Assembly (NCBI GenBank): GCA_001557505.1
Contig: LSAX01000001.1
Span: forward strand, 3,844,001 to 3,908,000
Source: Reticulascus tulasneorum
Taxonomy: Eukaryota; Ascomycota; Sordariomycetes; Glomerellales; Reticulascaceae
Reading direction: 5' to 3'
Length of the DNA stretch: 64,000 nt
The notes beneath the pieces were generated by a model that made no database searches, had not been told where the DNA came from, and saw nothing but the letters and a program-made list of their open reading frames with translations. Position numbers and translations under genes: made by a program. This document shows positions 11,535 through 23,235 of the stretch, piece by piece; within the stretch, counting starts at the first letter, position 1; each line of letters begins with the position of its first letter.

Positions 11535-13033
11535 GTTGACAGCGAGAGATACAAAGTTGCAGAGAGCAGCCTCGTCCACAAGTCAACTACGCTAAAGGTG
11601 TTGTGGGAATGCATGATATATCTATGCAGTAGCCTGCTTAGATGGCACTAGAGCAGCAGAACGGCTGCCCGGAAGCAAGGTGTTTGCGGGAGAAACGGAT
11701 GGCGCCAACTGCTTGCGGATCTTGGAAATGTGAGGTAGGGATCCGGCCTGGTGTAGCACAGCTCATTCTCCGAAGTAAGTAGTCGACTCCGACAGGCACG
11801 GACTTCCAGGAGGAACAACAGCAGTCTTCTTTTACAAGTTCAAAACTTTGGCTAACAGCAGGTTGCATTCGACCCTGATGGTCCATACAGTTGGCCTCTT
11901 TAATAAAAATTGTTAATAAAGTTCTCATGTCCTGAGATTTCCATACGAGAACAGTCAACCGCCAAGGGAACAAACTGCCTAGCTTTCGAAAAGAGGAGAC
12001 CGTGGACCCGGCTTCGCCTTCCATGCCATCACCACAATGCAGATTGTGGGGCCGCGAATCCTCAAACGAAGACATTAGCGCCGCGAAATTTTGAGGATGC
12101 AAACGGTCTTAAGATTGCCTCTGGGACGAAAGCTTGTGTGATCCACGTGGCTCTCGCAACATTGACCAGCTGGATACAATACGATCGCGGATAATCTCCC
12201 TTTTGGCGCTCCACCGCTGCTGAGCCCATGCGCTATTGAAGATACATAAAGATCACGCGTGGGCTATCCCAGCTCGTCCTCCCAGCCCGATCTTCTCCAC
12301 TGTGGCATCCAGCTCGCGCACACAATGGGGTGCATGGCAGACAAAACACAAGTGCGTCCAATATCCATCCCTCCATGTCCGAAATTGGCAACTTCCGAGA
12401 TTGGGGTTCAAGCTGGGAGCATGGAACCCCGGTCCCCGGAATGGGTGAGGGGCTGTGATAGGGCGGCGGGGCAGGGTCAATATGTCGAAGAAGCGGGGGA
12501 GGTTTCTCGGGATTTGGGGCACGCTCACCGTTATGCTGAGGAGTGGACATGAACCTCGGCAGGTCAATGAGGACGTTGCGTCATGGTTTGTTCTTAGGAT
12601 CGGGAATGGTTTTTTTTTTTTTTTGGGGGGGGGGGGGGGGAGACTCGGCCAGCTGTTGGACTGCGGGAGGTGGTTTGGATGGGTGCAGCAGTTGGGTTTT
12701 CACATTAATCGTAGCAGCTTTACAAGTGTCACGTTGTAAGTTTTCGTGGATCATACGAGTTCAATGATATCCTTGTGGATTGCGTACTTGGTTGGCTGTG
12801 AATATGTTGCGCTGACGTTGAAAACATGGTGAGGCTCTGCCGTGGTGCGGCGGCCGCCATTGAAAGCTGGATTCCCATGTCGCTGGGGAAGCCAAGACAC
12901 GGGAACAAACAGTAGTTTTGAATGGGTCCAAGGTACGTCGAATAAATTTATATAGTTTCCCCAATCTTATCCAAAAAGAGCCTGTATATTAACCTTGTTC
13001 ATACTGTCATGTCAAGCAAGTGTTTTATGGGCG
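11535..13033. other. Intergenic, no gene seen
   Basis: Promoter region of the carboxylesterase gene at the left and downstream region of the 13034 gene at the right. Around 12233-12567 four frames on both strands are open for about 100 codons, but none resembles a known protein. A T15G16 homopolymer junction lies at 12610-12640. Confidence 0.5.
12610..12640. repeat. Homopolymer junction T15 then G16
   Basis: Fifteen T (12610-12624) run directly into sixteen G (12625-12640). Such a tract is prone to length error in sequencing and slippage in the cell, so frames crossing it are unreliable. It lies outside any supported gene. Confidence 0.9.
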
Positions 13034-13741
13034 CTATCTGTTGATATCTCCATTCTCTGTGGTCCACTTCTCCAGCACCTCCATCAACTCGCGGACATAC
13101 TTTTTCTCATCAGCTTGATACTTAACAAACTTACTTCCACTCGCATCCATATCATCGATCAGCTTCTCCAACTCGCCAGCCATCTTCCTCGCTTCCTCGT
13201 ACCGCCCCTGTTTCCATACCGCGCGGATGATGCTTCTCGTCGTACCCATAGCCTGTGGGCTATCCACGCCTAGCTTCTCATGAGTCTGCATTAGCGGTAG
13301 ACACTCGCGCGCAAGCCTCTCCGCCTCGGGATAGTTCCCTGCGCGTTCCATAATGCCGGCCATCATGTTGCGGGCAGACATCTTCCCGCCAGCTGTGCCG
13401 TGTGCCTCCAGTTCTTGCAGAAGGGCAAGAGCCTCGGCCTCCTGGTCGAGCTCGATGTGCATGGTTTGTATTCCGAGGATGAGAGCCATCCAGTCGTTGT
13501 AGTCGGTTTCGTAGAGAGGCTTCGGTGCTGCGGCAGATATGTGGTCTGCGTAGCGAGTTTGGAGACGAGTGAGTAGGAGATTGAGCTTTTCGGGCTTTGT
13601 CAGGTTCTCGGGAAAGTCCATAGCGGCTATCTCATCTTCCGTATAGCAAGTCAGGAAGTTCCGACCAACAACGAATATCAAATCTGCCCAGAAGGGAGTT
13701 TGAGGGATATCATAGTCCCATTCAAACTTGGTGGTTGCCAT
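13034..13741 (-). CDS. Unknown helical protein with TPR-like repeats
   Basis: Single-exon model of 235 residues starting MATTKFEWDYDIPQ at 13741. The frame is open further upstream to 13897 but that extension looks unlike protein. From about residue 85 the sequence is all-helical with repeated patterns of the type AEALALLQELEAHG, NYPEAERLARECLPL and RYEEARKMAGELEKL, which have the small-hydrophobic spacing of tetratricopeptide repeats. There is no signal peptide or membrane segment, so it is probably cytosolic. In filamentous ascomycetes such short TPR-like proteins are common and mostly uncharacterised. I do not recognise a specific function. The gene stands alone, about 1.2 kb from the RTA1-like gene, which is on the other strand. 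Confidence 0.65.
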   Translation of the reverse strand: MATTKFEWDYDIPQTPFWADLIFVVGRNFLTCYTEDEIAAMDFPENLTKPEKLNLLLTRLQTRYADHISAAAPKPLYETDYNDWMALILGIQTMHIELDQEAEALALLQELEAHGTAGGKMSARNMMAGIMERAGNYPEAERLARECLPLMQTHEKLGVDSPQAMGTTRSIIRAVWKQGRYEEARKMAGELEKLIDDMDASGSKFVKYQADEKKYVRELMEVLEKWTTENGDINR

Positions 13742-14902
13742 TGCCAAAAGTTGCAACGAATCGATTGACTTTGTGACCTCGTAGATGAGATAAACTTGCA
13801 ATTGTATTATGAGAGACTTTAGATACAGACTAAAAGCATTTGAGATGCAAATGGCAATATTCCAAAAACCCTGGATCACCGGTGAGGTGATGTTCAAAGT
13901 AAGCTTTGAATACAGCTACGAACTATATGTATGTGAGGATCGACACAAAGCATTTTGAGGTTGGGATCGGATCCTGGCTGCCTAGCAACGGGAATTGGAA
14001 AATTAAAAGGAACTGCTTCGGCGTAGCGCACCTAACATCGAAGAACATGAGCTGATGATGAGGAAGAAAAAGTAAACATCGAGAGTCTCATAGCTAGATT
14101 TGGCAGGTGCCGAAGGTTTCAGCGACGTAATGTTTCCATCCAGTGCAACTTCGCGCCTAAGTACTTCCAGGCTTCAGCATTCGGCCGGATAACACGGCCG
14201 TCAAGGGTCAGACAGACGTATCAATTGACAAAAGATAACGGCCAGAAAGATAATGGAGGAAAAGAATCTCGCTGCCTTCAGGTATCCGATATTCAATCTA
14301 TTTCCACCACTTGATGGAGCAGCAGGAGTCAAGGCCCTGGTCTTCAGAGGGATCTGCCGCGTCTAGTCGCGCCTAGAGATAGTGGCTAGCAGCACGCAAC
14401 AGCGAGCGGCCGAGGAACAAGTCAGAGTATATCAGTACGAAGGAAGAGAATATTCCTCAATAGCCGACAAGGGACGGGTTGCGAAGTATGGACAATTTGA
14501 TGTCGAATAAGACGCTTGGATGGGGGTACCATCGTGGCGCTGCACGGTTGGGAGCCAACCGCGCCTCGTTTCCGGGCATTGCTACTTAACCGACCTTATC
14601 TAACCCACTGCCAACTGTGCCTCGGAATTGCTACTGTTAGTTAAGACCACCAAAGAACTTTAGCCTAGGGCCGTCCAATCGATTTACTGCCACTTCCTTC
14701 CCCCCAACTCCAGGATGCTAACAATAGATCAGAATATGGCTCAGTAGGTAGGATCTCAAATGTCTGGGGATATCGTCCCAAAGATCATTCATATAAGCAT
14801 CGGGGTAGGTATGTCTCTTATCGTACGTTCACATCGTTTCGTCCCTTCAACCCCATTTCATTGGTATTTTGCCATTCAGATCCCGTAATTGAAGGTGCGA
14901 TC
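13742..14902. other. Intergenic, divergent promoters, no gene seen
   Basis: The stretch separates the divergent 13741 (-) and 14903 (+) genes and should hold both promoters. I see no further reading frame with protein character and no clear repeat. Confidence 0.5.
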
Positions 14903-15942
14903 ATGGGTCTCGCAAGCTGCACACTCGATCTATGCGAAGCGTCAGCCTCGCCATATGGCTTCAGACCAAGCGTGGCAGCCAGCGCTATCTTTCTCACCAT
15001 TTCTTCGGCCTGCCTCATCGGTAATGTCACCGTCGCCATTAAGACGCGGCGTAGTGTCGCCTTTGGACTTGTTTTCTCTATCGCTTGTTTACTCGAAATC
15101 TTTGGGTGGGCGGACCGGATAGCTGGGTGGAGGAACCCGTGGGATTTATATCCCTACATGCAAAGCACGGCCGTTCTGACGATAGCGCCGATATTCGTCA
15201 CTTCAAGGTCAGTCAAGGTCGAAAAGAAACGAACTACACGCAGAGAAGTTAACCCCCGAGCAGCATCTACATATGCCTTGGAGAAGTCGTCCGGACCCTC
15301 GGAGCTGAACATTCTTTCATCAAACCCAATCTTTACGCCCTCATCTTTCTGCCACTAGATGGAGTCTCTCTCTTGCTGCAGATAGTTGGCATGGCAGTAG
15401 CTTTCTCGGATGCGGGATCAGACACCGGGTTAGGAGACAAGGCTTGGATAGGCTCGCAAGTGGTCCTCGGGGGTCTTGCCCTCCAACTGGTCACTCTCGT
15501 TGCAGCCGTCGCCTTGCTGGCCATAGTTATCTTTGGCGCGGCGAGGGCGAACCGTCAGTATGGGTACACGACGTTTCACAAAGACGTCGGATATGTAGCC
15601 CTCACGAAGAAGTTCCAGATATTTACTGGAGTCCTGCCAACCGTCTGCATATGCCTCTTTGGGCGATTGGTTTACCGAATTTCAGTGTTTGGGGAGGGAT
15701 TGAGTGGTCCGCTGGCCACGAATGAGGGGCTATTTATTGGCCTGGAAGGCTTCTTACTCTCATATGTGCTAGTTGCTTTGGCGGGCTGCCATCCAGGGGT
15801 GTTCTTAAAGGACGGCGAAAGGTCAACGGCACTGGACACAGTGCCGTTCGTCCAAGGGCATGAGAGCAATTTAGAGGAGGTCAGCAAGGTGTATGAAGAT
15901 CACCATAGGAAGCTGTCAAGGAGCTCGAGCACCCAAGTATAG
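14903..15942 (+). CDS. RTA1-like membrane protein (lipid-translocating exporter family)
   Basis: Two exons, join(14903..15207, 15264..15942), 327 residues, with a 56-nt intron. The ATG at 14903 opens MGLASCTLDLCEASASPYGF, matching the short outer N-terminus of RTA1 proteins ahead of the first helix. The protein has about seven hydrophobic segments, with the family stretches YGFRPSVAASAIFL, ADRIAGWRNPW, the join FVTSSIYICLGEVVR and LDGVSLLLQIVGMA. RTA1/RSB1 family members are seven-helix fungal plasma-membrane or ER proteins linked to aminocholesterol resistance and sphingoid-base efflux. The charged tail (DHHRKLSRSSS) is probably cytosolic. Family assignment is strong; the substrate is unknown. 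Confidence 0.88.
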
Positions 15943-18360
15943 GTGGTGTTTATGATTATGAATTTTACGTCTTTACGTCCTTGCATGCTCCTAATGGCAG
16001 TAGCTGTTCTTGCGTATCAAAATCTTGTAGCTGGCCTTAACTTCACTATGTCTCGCTTCATGTTCAGGAACAGAGTGAGTGGTCTATCAGAGCACAAGAT
16101 TCTGTCCCCATGCCCAATGGGAATGTCAGACTTTGGCGGTACTCATCCCTATGGATACTTGCAAGCTACTACGGAACCCATCATGGCCGCTCCCACCAAC
16201 ATAGTAATAACTTCCCGCATATAATCAAGTCTGTATATCCTAGAAAGCGCCTCTTCTTCATGTTTCCAATGATGCCACGAAGCCGTCCCGAACGCTTTGG
16301 ATATTTGCAAGCCGCTCATGGAGACCGAGTCAGATGGTATCTGTTATGTTCATTCGTTCATTCTACAATTCCACAGGAGAATAGCACACGAGTATTGGAT
16401 TTACCATCTATTTCAGTACTTAGACAACAGCGAAGGGGGCGTTCTGGAAGTGAGAAGCCCTTTGCCAGAGAGTTACTAATGCTTCGTCAGAAACACGAGT
16501 TGCTTGAGTCCCATACGGATAGCTGTCAACTTAGCCGTAGTCAATAGCTGGACAATCGATTGGAGCAATTAAAGAGCACAAACGCAACGCCCATGGTTCG
16601 CCAGGACCAGCGGTGACCCGTCCACAAATTCGCCGACAAAAGGCTTCCGTTATTGGCCCTGGTAAGGGTTCTTCACTGATCAATTGGTGGGCGATCTTGG
16701 TAAGTAAATACTGACAGACACCCTGAATACTCAAAATTTTGACAGAATCTCCCAGAGGTCACGCCCAGTCATAAATGTATGCACTCGAATTCCCCGTTTC
16801 AACCGCAAAGTCCGAGACAAATCAGTCTCGATGTGCCTCACCACAAGCCCAGTTTTATGGCAGATTAACGCCAAGCACTGTATCGCACCATGGCGACAAA
16901 ACTTGCCAGCGCTTGCAGTTGTCGTTTCTCAACATTCTACTAATCAATCGCAGCTGCAGTCACCCGAAACTTCCAGTTACTTGACGAAGAAAAGGAAGCC
17001 CGATACGAGCCAGTGCATTGCCCTCTTCACAGATGAATTAAAAGTCTTCTTACCTAGTAGTCAACAACGGGAAATCAAACATCAGAGCAGTGTACATTAG
17101 AGATGTGTGTGTCAACCGGCACTGTTCCTTCTTCCCCATGTTACTGGCCGATAACACGCGAGACATTGCACGGGGTGGGTATTCAATGACAGTGCAAATC
17201 CACCACAAAGGTGACAACTGCCGCTCTTCCAAAGGATCCCAGCTCCCTCCGTGACCAAAATCTTGCTGCTCTCAGCCTCAGCACACATAGACAGCAACCC
17301 CGACGCTAGCGCTCGCCGAGAACTACCGAAAAGAACCGTCTTCCATCTCTCAGCCGCCGGAACAGAAAGATAGCGACCCAGCACCAACTCCTCTCAACGG
17401 CTTAGTGCCGGGAAGCAGATCTAGTCCCCCACGGAAGCATCCCACCAATAGCAGGACGCCGGGGGTCTAGAAGAAGAACGCTGATTCCAAAGAATTGGCC
17501 GATGGCGTTGGCGTCCCCCGCGAGCGAATGGCGGGAAGGGAAACGAGACAGATTACGATGGAGCAGCGAAAAAAAAAAAAGTCGAAAAAAAGGGAAGCGA
17601 GAAAGGATTCCAAAGAGTGGTCGTTGGAAAAGATTCCAAATGCATGCGGCGGCTTGACGCCCCGGCCAATCACAGGCGGCGTGGGCGTCAGGGGTGGTCT
17701 GACCGAGAGATATGTTGGCGACAGGCCCGGCTGCCACGCGAACGGGAATCCAAATGTTTGAGATTTTGTGGTGCGCTGTTGGGTTCAATCCCTGTTGTTC
17801 GGACTTGGAACTCGCGTTGTCTGCATGTTCCGCTGTGGGCTGCAGATGATGTGATGCCTGCCGTCTCATATCGAACTATCCCACAACTGAGAGTTGGGAT
17901 GACCATACTTCCAGATGGACGTGGTGGGGATGTTCCCTCACCTGCCGAGACCGTTTGCTGTCAGCAACTCCTTGGGATTATGGTGGGCTGTTCTATTCGT
18001 CTACTTTAATGTGCTCATATCGCATTCCTTCGTCCCTCCCACGCCCATCCTCCTGTTCGTTGCGCTCATGCCCATGCCCTTGCCAGTGATCTGATTCCAA
18101 ACCCGAATGAGTAATGCTCGTAAATCCTACCCTCCCAGCGATTCCCATCATCTTTTCGAAACGATCCCAAATATCACCGCAAGTAGCAACTCCTCGGAGA
18201 AGCACCACACTTTGCAGCCATGACCTCTCTTTGCCCAGCATTCTAAGCATCTCAGAGTGGTAATTCCGTCACTAACGTAGGTATCCATGAATTGCATTTC
18301 CAGGGCAAAAGGGCCTGCTCCAAGTTGCCAACGAGCACCAGGCCGACAGATTGTTCAACC
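15943..18360. other. Intergenic, no gene seen
   Basis: Downstream regions of the convergent RTA1-like and bZIP genes. Short frames are present but without recognisable motifs. An A-rich patch lies near 17569-17592. The frame 17402-17869 (-) is low in information and runs across that patch; I do not support it as a gene. Confidence 0.45.
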
Positions 18361-20205
18361 TCAAAAATCAGTGTCTGATATCTCTGCAGCCATAACCCGA
18401 CCAACGACACTCTCAAACGCCTCTCGCTCAATAATAGCACCAAAATGCAGACACTGCACCACGCCAGTAAACTCCGCCTTCAGCGCGTCAATCACCCGCT
18501 CACTCAGCAGTAGGCCAGGAGGATAACGCTCTGCCAACTCAAACCACGCCTGCACAGGCGTCAGTTCCTTGTCGCCCGGGTTGAGCGTGCTGGCCAGCCC
18601 GTACAGGCCTTCTAGTGTAATTCCGTGGCTTTGCCAAGAAATCGGGCCCAGGCTCTTAGATTTGTCCCTGTTGTGGCCCCGTGTTGCCCTATAGACCGAG
18701 TTGGGGGCGTCGCTCATGGCGAAGGAGGACGCCATCAGGGTGTGTCCGGAGTAAGCTTTTGTAGGATCTCCTTTGGCGGGGAATTGTCTAGGGTGGAAAT
18801 GATCCCAGCAGATGTGCTCGAGACTGGCTCCGATTAGCATCCGAGACGCAGGTTAGATGCACGGTAAAACTTACGCGAGAATGAGGTTGACCGCCAGGGT
18901 CTCCTGGGCTGGCGAGAGCTGGCCGCCGATTTGGTCGATGCTGTCAGCGGCTGCGAGACTTTCCGTGGAATGGATGCTGCTTGAGGAGGAGCTGATCTGG
19001 AGGCTTGGGCTTCCCAGCACTTCGTCTATGCTCATTGTGACAGTAATGTCTCGCACATCGATATCGCCAAACAGCTCAACCGTATCTGTGGAGAGTGGTG
19101 CGTTGACATGATCGTACGCCTGCATCGGCGAGTGGCGGATGTCTTCGAGCTGCTGCTGTTCAACCTGCATGCGCTCCGGCATTATCTGCACCTCGGTGAC
19201 CTGCTGCTGAACCTGCACGCGTTTCCAATCTGGAGAGCGTAGGCCAATCTTCTCCAGCTTCCTCTTCATCACGTCGTTCTCCCGTTTGAAGATCGACACT
19301 TCGCGCTCCGTAGTGGCGATAAGACCTCGAAACCGACAAACATCCAGCTCCAGCTGTTTCGTGTAGTTCGCTTTTCGCTGCCGGTGCTGGATCTGTGCCT
19401 TGCGAACCTGCTGCCTTCGAACCTGCGCCTTTTCCTTCTCTGACAGGCCTGCGGTTTCCGGTTCCTGGCCGGCGAGAGTTGCTAGAAGACGTTTAGAAAA
19501 GATGAACGGCATCGTGTGCGTCTTTATATAGAGTGATGGAATGGGACATGTGTGGATCATCGATAAACAAAGAGGGGGGATGTCGTAGGAAAACGTGACT
19601 GAAAAGGAAAAAGGAAAAAGGAGAACGAGGCCACCAGACGAGCACGGCCCGTGAGCTGAGATGCAAGCCAAGGAGACCAGACAGGAGGGTTGGGTAGCCA
19701 AAATGATCGAGATGTCCGGTAGATAAACTAGCACGAAAGCATCGACCCGGGACGGGGCTGGCCCAGACATACTTGTACGGGCCGGAAGGGGAAACTCATG
19801 ACGGGAGGCGCGGATGGCGTCCTCTCCATGGAATCCAAGTGACAAATCATTGTCTTGGTATCGCGACGCAGCATCCTCCTCCTTTCCCGGGGAGCTGCAA
19901 AGCCGTGCAAAAGTCCCCCACAAGACCAATGCCAAACTAGCCACATCCCCCATCCTCAGGAAATGCAGACGCAGGGACGACAAGTGCAATTGAACCAAAA
20001 AGATGTTGCAAAGGACAGGAATGGACCAGGAGTCAGCGAACGAATAGTCAGACTTACATGAAGAGGATGCGCCTAGCAACTGGCTCCCGCCGCCGCTATC
20101 TACGAAGGTAATCTGCTTCCCGGCCTGAGCCTCCGTCGACTGTTTCCAAAACGTCGAGAAGGACGGCCGCCGACCCTCATCCTGCTGCTGTTCCTGTTCC
20201 GCCAT
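18361..20205 (-). CDS. bZIP transcription factor with DUF3425-like C-terminal region
   Basis: Spliced model: complement(join(18361..18823, 18875..19481, 20058..20205)), 405 residues. Exon 1 starts MAEQEQQQDEGRRPSFSTFW; after a 576-nt intron it joins to STLAGQEPETAGLSEKEKAQ. The basic region follows (about residues 70-95: RRQQVRKAQIQHRQRKANY) and then a leucine-zipper-like coiled coil through KRENDVMKRKLEKIGL. The C-terminal part, VNLILALEHICWDHFHPR onward, resembles the conserved region found after the bZIP in many filamentous-fungal factors (DUF3425). It should bind DNA as a dimer in the nucleus; targets are unknown. The long first intron is unusual, and within it an ATG at 19512 is in frame with exon 2, so a shorter isoform from an internal promoter is possible. 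Good confidence in family, moderate in exon 1. Confidence 0.8.
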
Positions 20206-21144
20206 TGACACGCAAAAATCAAACCCTCTGGGCTCTCTCCTCACCGCAACAACAACATCAACCGGTCGTATAGAAATGCGACCGTGTCTGGCAATGACAA
20301 AATGCTATTGATTTGGGGAGGACAGAAAGGCTAGGGGGGGGGGTTTCGACGAGAAATACGATTGGAGCGCCAAATTCCCCGTAGCTTTATCCCCGTCACA
20401 CCCAATTGCCTGCCGAGAGAGCTGCGCTGGCCTCACGTGTTTGCATGGTGGCTTGCTCGTCTTCCTACGGACGGTGCGGCAATCTTTACAACTGAGTAAC
20501 ACGGGATGACTACACTCATCCCCATTCAATCCCAGTGTTCGTTCTCGTCGTAGTATTTGGAACTTGAAGGATTGGCCATTGCTTAATCCTGAGACGAACT
20601 GTATATACGTCGTAAAAGCTTATCGCCTTCACATTAGTGCTGACTTCACGCGTTCCAAATATCGTGCATTGCCACCAGGCATTTTAAATCCTTTGATCTT
20701 CCCCCTTCCAGCTCACATAATCTGCACCTCTTTGGCGTTGTAGTAAGTAATCCGACGTTCCGAAAGGCAAACCAGGTTAATAGGGGCGGCAGCTGTGGTC
20801 ATTGGCGGGGCCTTAAGTCTCGGTGATAACAGGCACTTAGTGCTATTCACCAGAGCAAAAGATGGATAAGAGTGAGTTACAACTGTTTTCCTGTTGAGCC
20901 GCGAGATCTGCCCGGCTTTTGCGAAGAGCATGAACATCCCATTAAACAACTAAAACCACAGCAAGGCAGTACCCAAATTGTGTCTCCTTTTGCGCAATTG
21001 ACCTTTCATAATTCTCATACATAGTCCTAACTCCTGATCGATGGTTCCAAATGGTCCTGAAAACAGCCTTCCCCTCACAACGACACTGTTCCGATAAACG
21101 CCTCGCTAATGCACTTTTGACATATATCCGTAGATCTCTCGGAC
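20206..21144. other. Intergenic: bZIP promoter and RRN3 3' flank, no gene seen
   Basis: Promoter and leader of the bZIP gene and downstream region of RRN3, both on the minus strand. A run of nine G lies near 20336. The small frames present have no protein character I can identify. Confidence 0.5.
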
Positions 21145-23235
21145 TTAGTTGTCCTCCCCATTTTCGCTGTCCGTAGCAGTGTCCTCCTCCCCAACTTCGT
21201 CGTCCTGGTCCATTTCTGCATCGTCGCTGTCCTCGTCCTCGACATCCATGTTAAGGCCAGGAACAGCCTCCCATCGAACGTAATCTCCTTCTAGCCAACG
21301 CTTACTGACCGGGAGTTGGTAGGGATCGAAGGGGAAGTAAGGATCAAGTTGGTAGTACTCCTCATTTTGCCCATCTGTGCCGGCATCGCGAAGGGCTCCG
21401 CCTGTGGCATAGGTATCCGACACAAATTGGGATAGGCGGATGCGCTTGTTGGACTCAAGTCGCGGGAAGATGTACATTAGATTGAGCTTGTGCGCTAGTG
21501 TGGCAAACTCTTCCACAATTGCCGGGGCGCAGACCTTGAGTGGGTTCAGCTTGGAGTAGATGTTCTCATGCAGACTTTTGTAAAGACCGTCTAGCCACTC
21601 TAGCTCGTGCCCTAGGTATGATGCGGGATCATCATGGTCGACAAACTCTGGTGCGGAGACCACCAGATCTCGCCAGCGAAAGCAAAACATGTAGAGGACT
21701 GCCTGCATGTGTGCATAATACATCTGATAGCGTTTGAGATCAGGACCTCGAGCATCTGCCTCATGCTTCTTTCGGAAAAACTCTGCCTTACGGAGCAGGA
21801 TTTGAAAGACCGTCCGCACAATCTCGGCCGGGACATGAGCACCTCTCGCGATGAAGCCGGCGAGATAAGTGGATGCAGCTTGCCGCATGAAAGTCGGCCG
21901 ACTTGATTCGGTGGCTACACCAATGCAAGTCCCGACGAAAAGATCCCTGAGCCCAGCTGACAATTGCCCGAAGTGGAACATGAGGAACTGTGTATGGCGG
22001 GACTTGTGTGTTGGCAATATGATGTTGGTAAATGAGTTGAGCAGCACGCGATACTGGTCTTTGGCTTCATCCGAGTCCGGGTTGTCGAAGTGGGGTGTGT
22101 AAAGCTCGAAAAGAGTGTCCAGAATCGAATCCATCTTCTCGACATTGCCCTTGACAACTCTAATCTTCTCCTCCTTCTCGTCGAAGTCCGTGTCATCGCT
22201 AGCAACCGACTCGTCGTCGGTATCCTCATCTGAAGCATCCTCGTCTCCCTCCCACGAATCATCTCTTGTAGAGCTTCCCAACGCATATGTTACCGATGCT
22301 GCAATATCATCGTCAAGATCCTCAAGATCTACCTGCATTTGTACATCGATATTCACGAGCCGATCAATGATCAGATTTGTGATATCCACGTCCAGGTCTG
22401 GCGCATATGACTTCAGTGTGATGAGATTGTTAACATATGCCACATGAATTCTCTTGGATTCGTCCGAATAGGGGAATTTGCTGACGAGAAGTTGTCGCAG
22501 CACTGGAGTGACAGCAGGAAACACCTTGAGAAGATATCGCAGAGAAGTGTGTAGCCGCTCGCGCATCGCGTCTCGTTTGATGGCTGGGAAGTCGGGGACC
22601 TTCCATTCGGATCCTCGCGACTCAAAGAATTTTTGGATAATCATAGAGAGCACCGACGAGAGATATGATCCTTGGGTGCTGATCAAAGCCGCAAGAAACT
22701 GGATGTATGCATGCAGAAAGTCCATGTCTCGCCCAAGCCATGACACTTTGAGTACAGTTTTCACCAGGCCGCTGCAGGCTTTGTCCTTCAACAAAGGTAC
22801 GCAGCTTGTCAAGGCGACGACGTAGCCCGTCAGCTCTTGCGGCTTGAGAGTATCCTCTTCCTCCCCTGCGATCGGCGGCAGATATCGTTGCTTGTCGTTG
22901 GCGAATATCTCCTTGAGTGCGTCGTAACCCTCGGCGTCGCCAGCCAGGTGATCTTCCAGAGCCTTCCTGACTTCCATTCTCACCTCGTCCATCGATCTGT
23001 TACCAAACTCGTGGACGCTATTCTGTATGTCGTCGAAAAAGACCTTTCGTCGCTTCGTTGGGCTCTCCGGCGCATCGATCGGGTCCGACGAGTCCAGACC
23101 TGCATGCTCACTTGTCCGCCTGCCCAAGACTGATGGCTGGCGAAGGATGCCTTTGGAGGGGGTTGCGCCCTTAAGCGGCGGACCGGGCCGCTGCCTGGAT
23201 ATTGGGATAAAGGGTCGCATGAGTGATGTTGTCAC
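21145..23235 (-). CDS. RRN3: RNA polymerase I transcription initiation factor RRN3 (TIF-IA)
   Basis: Intronless frame of 696 residues. The N-terminal part carries basic, phosphorylation-prone sequence (SPTKRRKVFFDD), followed by the helical HEAT-like body typical of RRN3, with SCVPLLKDKACSGLVK, HTSLRYLLKVFPAVTPVL, FTNIILPTHKSRHTQFLMFH and RQAASTYLAGFIARGA. The internal acidic loop (about residues 325-360, rich in D, E and S) and the acidic C-terminal tail are also features of the family. RRN3 binds the A43/A14 stalk side of RNA polymerase I and recruits it to core factor at the rDNA promoter, so it acts in the nucleolus and couples ribosome synthesis to growth. A second ATG five codons in (MRPFIP, 23220) is an alternative start. 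Confidence 0.93.
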   Translation of the reverse strand: MTTSLMRPFIPISRQRPGPPLKGATPSKGILRQPSVLGRRTSEHAGLDSSDPIDAPESPTKRRKVFFDDIQNSVHEFGNRSMDEVRMEVRKALEDHLAGDAEGYDALKEIFANDKQRYLPPIAGEEEDTLKPQELTGYVVALTSCVPLLKDKACSGLVKTVLKVSWLGRDMDFLHAYIQFLAALISTQGSYLSSVLSMIIQKFFESRGSEWKVPDFPAIKRDAMRERLHTSLRYLLKVFPAVTPVLRQLLVSKFPYSDESKRIHVAYVNNLITLKSYAPDLDVDITNLIIDRLVNIDVQMQVDLEDLDDDIAASVTYALGSSTRDDSWEGDEDASDEDTDDESVASDDTDFDEKEEKIRVVKGNVEKMDSILDTLFELYTPHFDNPDSDEAKDQYRVLLNSFTNIILPTHKSRHTQFLMFHFGQLSAGLRDLFVGTCIGVATESSRPTFMRQAASTYLAGFIARGAHVPAEIVRTVFQILLRKAEFFRKKHEADARGPDLKRYQMYYAHMQAVLYMFCFRWRDLVVSAPEFVDHDDPASYLGHELEWLDGLYKSLHENIYSKLNPLKVCAPAIVEEFATLAHKLNLMYIFPRLESNKRIRLSQFVSDTYATGGALRDAGTDGQNEEYYQLDPYFPFDPYQLPVSKRWLEGDYVRWEAVPGLNMDVEDEDSDDAEMDQDDEVGEEDTATDSENGEDN

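Noticed and set aside
11534..11579. Upstream in-frame ATG of the carboxylesterase
   Set aside because: Using it would place 15 mostly polar residues ahead of the signal peptide.
12233..12567. Four overlapping frames of about 100 codons on both strands
   Set aside because: No frame resembles a protein family, and simultaneous openness on both strands points to local scarcity of stop triplets.
17402..17869. 155-codon frame on the minus strand
   Set aside because: It crosses an A/T homopolymer patch and shows no domain, signal or splice continuation.
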